Shown: positions 63,746-64,000 of the stretch, in pieces
Layout of the letters: each line of letters starts with the position of its first letter
Numbering within the stretch: position 1 is the stretch's first letter
Source: Marinomonas phaeophyticola
GTDB lineage: Bacteria > Pseudomonadota > Gammaproteobacteria > Pseudomonadales > Marinomonadaceae
Direction of reading: 5' to 3'
NCBI RefSeq assembly: GCF_026966905.1
Contig: NZ_JAPUBN010000019.1
Coordinates: 1-64,000, forward strand
DNA: 64,000 nucleotides
The notes under the pieces: model-generated
The model's input: the letters and a program-made list of their open reading frames with translations, nothing else
What the model was told of the DNA's origin: nothing
Databases searched by the model: none
Translations under genes and position numbers: made by a program

Positions 63746-63883
63746 GGTGCGTTAATAAGAAATGGGTTGAAATTATTGGGATTTGTTAAGGGCTTTAGGC
63801 TTACTTTTATTGGTTTTTTGTGGGACTCTAATGAAGAATTTGATCTAATTTATTGGGTATAAGTAAAATGGAGCGTTGCTGTT

Positions 63884-64000
63884 ATGTATAAGAATTTATC
63901 TTTTAGGAAAAAGCTGATTGTATTAATTTTTCCCTTATTAGCGGGCCTTTTATTTTTTTCTGGACAGAGAGTTTACGAAAATATTCAGGAACGTCGTTCC
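63884..64000 (+). CDS. Start of a membrane protein, probably a methyl-accepting chemotaxis protein (partial, runs off the window)
   Basis: 39 codons are visible: MYKNLSFRKKLIVLIFPLLAGL..., a positively charged start then a membrane helix, then QRVYENIQERRS entering the periplasmic part. This N-terminus is common in chemoreceptors with a nitrate/nitrite-sensing-like periplasmic domain. Without the signalling domain the call is tentative. GGAG lies about 10 bases before the ATG. Confidence 0.5.
   Translation, partial: MYKNLSFRKKLIVLIFPLLAGLLFFSGQRVYENIQERRS

Overview
The window looks like a chromosomal segment of a moderately AT-rich marine gammaproteobacterium. A Marinomonas-type member of the Oceanospirillales is my best guess, from the gene repertoire (gammaproteobacterial PpsA/PpsR, DbpA, RNase R/RlmB, RutR-type purine control) and the style of the proteins. 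This is inference, not a database result.

Layout. 1-2034: the 3' half of a 23S rRNA gene, the 5S rRNA gene and a terminator, closing an rrn operon. 2041-2714: a gene-free patch with five REP-like palindromes, a perfectly spaced 97-bp tandem duplication and a probable transposase relic. 2729-6575: a LysE exporter divergent from a MocR-type regulator, a methyltransferase, and a glutamine amidotransferase broken by a one-base change in a G run. 6790-14144: ppsA with its divergent regulator ppsR, then rnr and rlmB; the Lys-rich RNase R tail is broken by three poly-A length changes. 14161-18915: a tightly packed cobalamin salvage set (cobT, cobS, cobC, cobO) that also holds a TRIC-type channel and an endonuclease/exonuclease/phosphatase-fold protein. 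19049-21434: small housekeeping and hypothetical genes. 21533-24050: a bufferin-type RiPP operon (DUF2282 precursor, MNIO/DUF692 enzyme, DUF2063 partner, DoxX membrane protein). 24191-30608: a HugZ-like protein and a purine-catabolism block (RutR-like regulator, guaD, xdhB, xdhA) with a recognisable RutR-type operator. 30971-41234: dbpA, a CHASE-GGDEF-EAL protein, an amino acid:cation symporter, and two LysR regulators with a secreted MRJP-like protein and a quinone-oxidoreductase-like enzyme. 41317-46893: a complete Dpp/Opp-type peptide ABC transporter. 47296-48174: an EamA permease.

48489-63745 is an inositol (cyclitol) catabolism locus. It holds a LacI-type regulator, a sugar ABC transporter (binding protein, double ATPase, permease), IolD, IolC, IolB, an IolJ-like aldolase, IolG, two further Gfo/Idh/MocA dehydrogenases, and two paralogous TIM-barrel proteins that share an N-terminal NAPCSWG motif. 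Two strong copies of one palindromic operator (core TGCAAGCGCTTGCA) tie it together. One sits exactly in the 17-bp spacer of a promoter; the other is the centre of a 40-bp perfect palindrome between divergent genes. No canonical IolE and no IolA are visible. The window ends in the first codons of what is probably a chemoreceptor.

How it works together: inositol enters through the ABC transporter and is oxidised by IolG or one of the related dehydrogenases. One or both TIM-barrel proteins presumably dehydrate or isomerise the inosose. IolD opens the ring, IolB isomerises, IolC phosphorylates and the IolJ-like aldolase cleaves. The most unusual parts are the bufferin operon, the 40-bp palindrome and the set of homopolymer-linked frameshifts.
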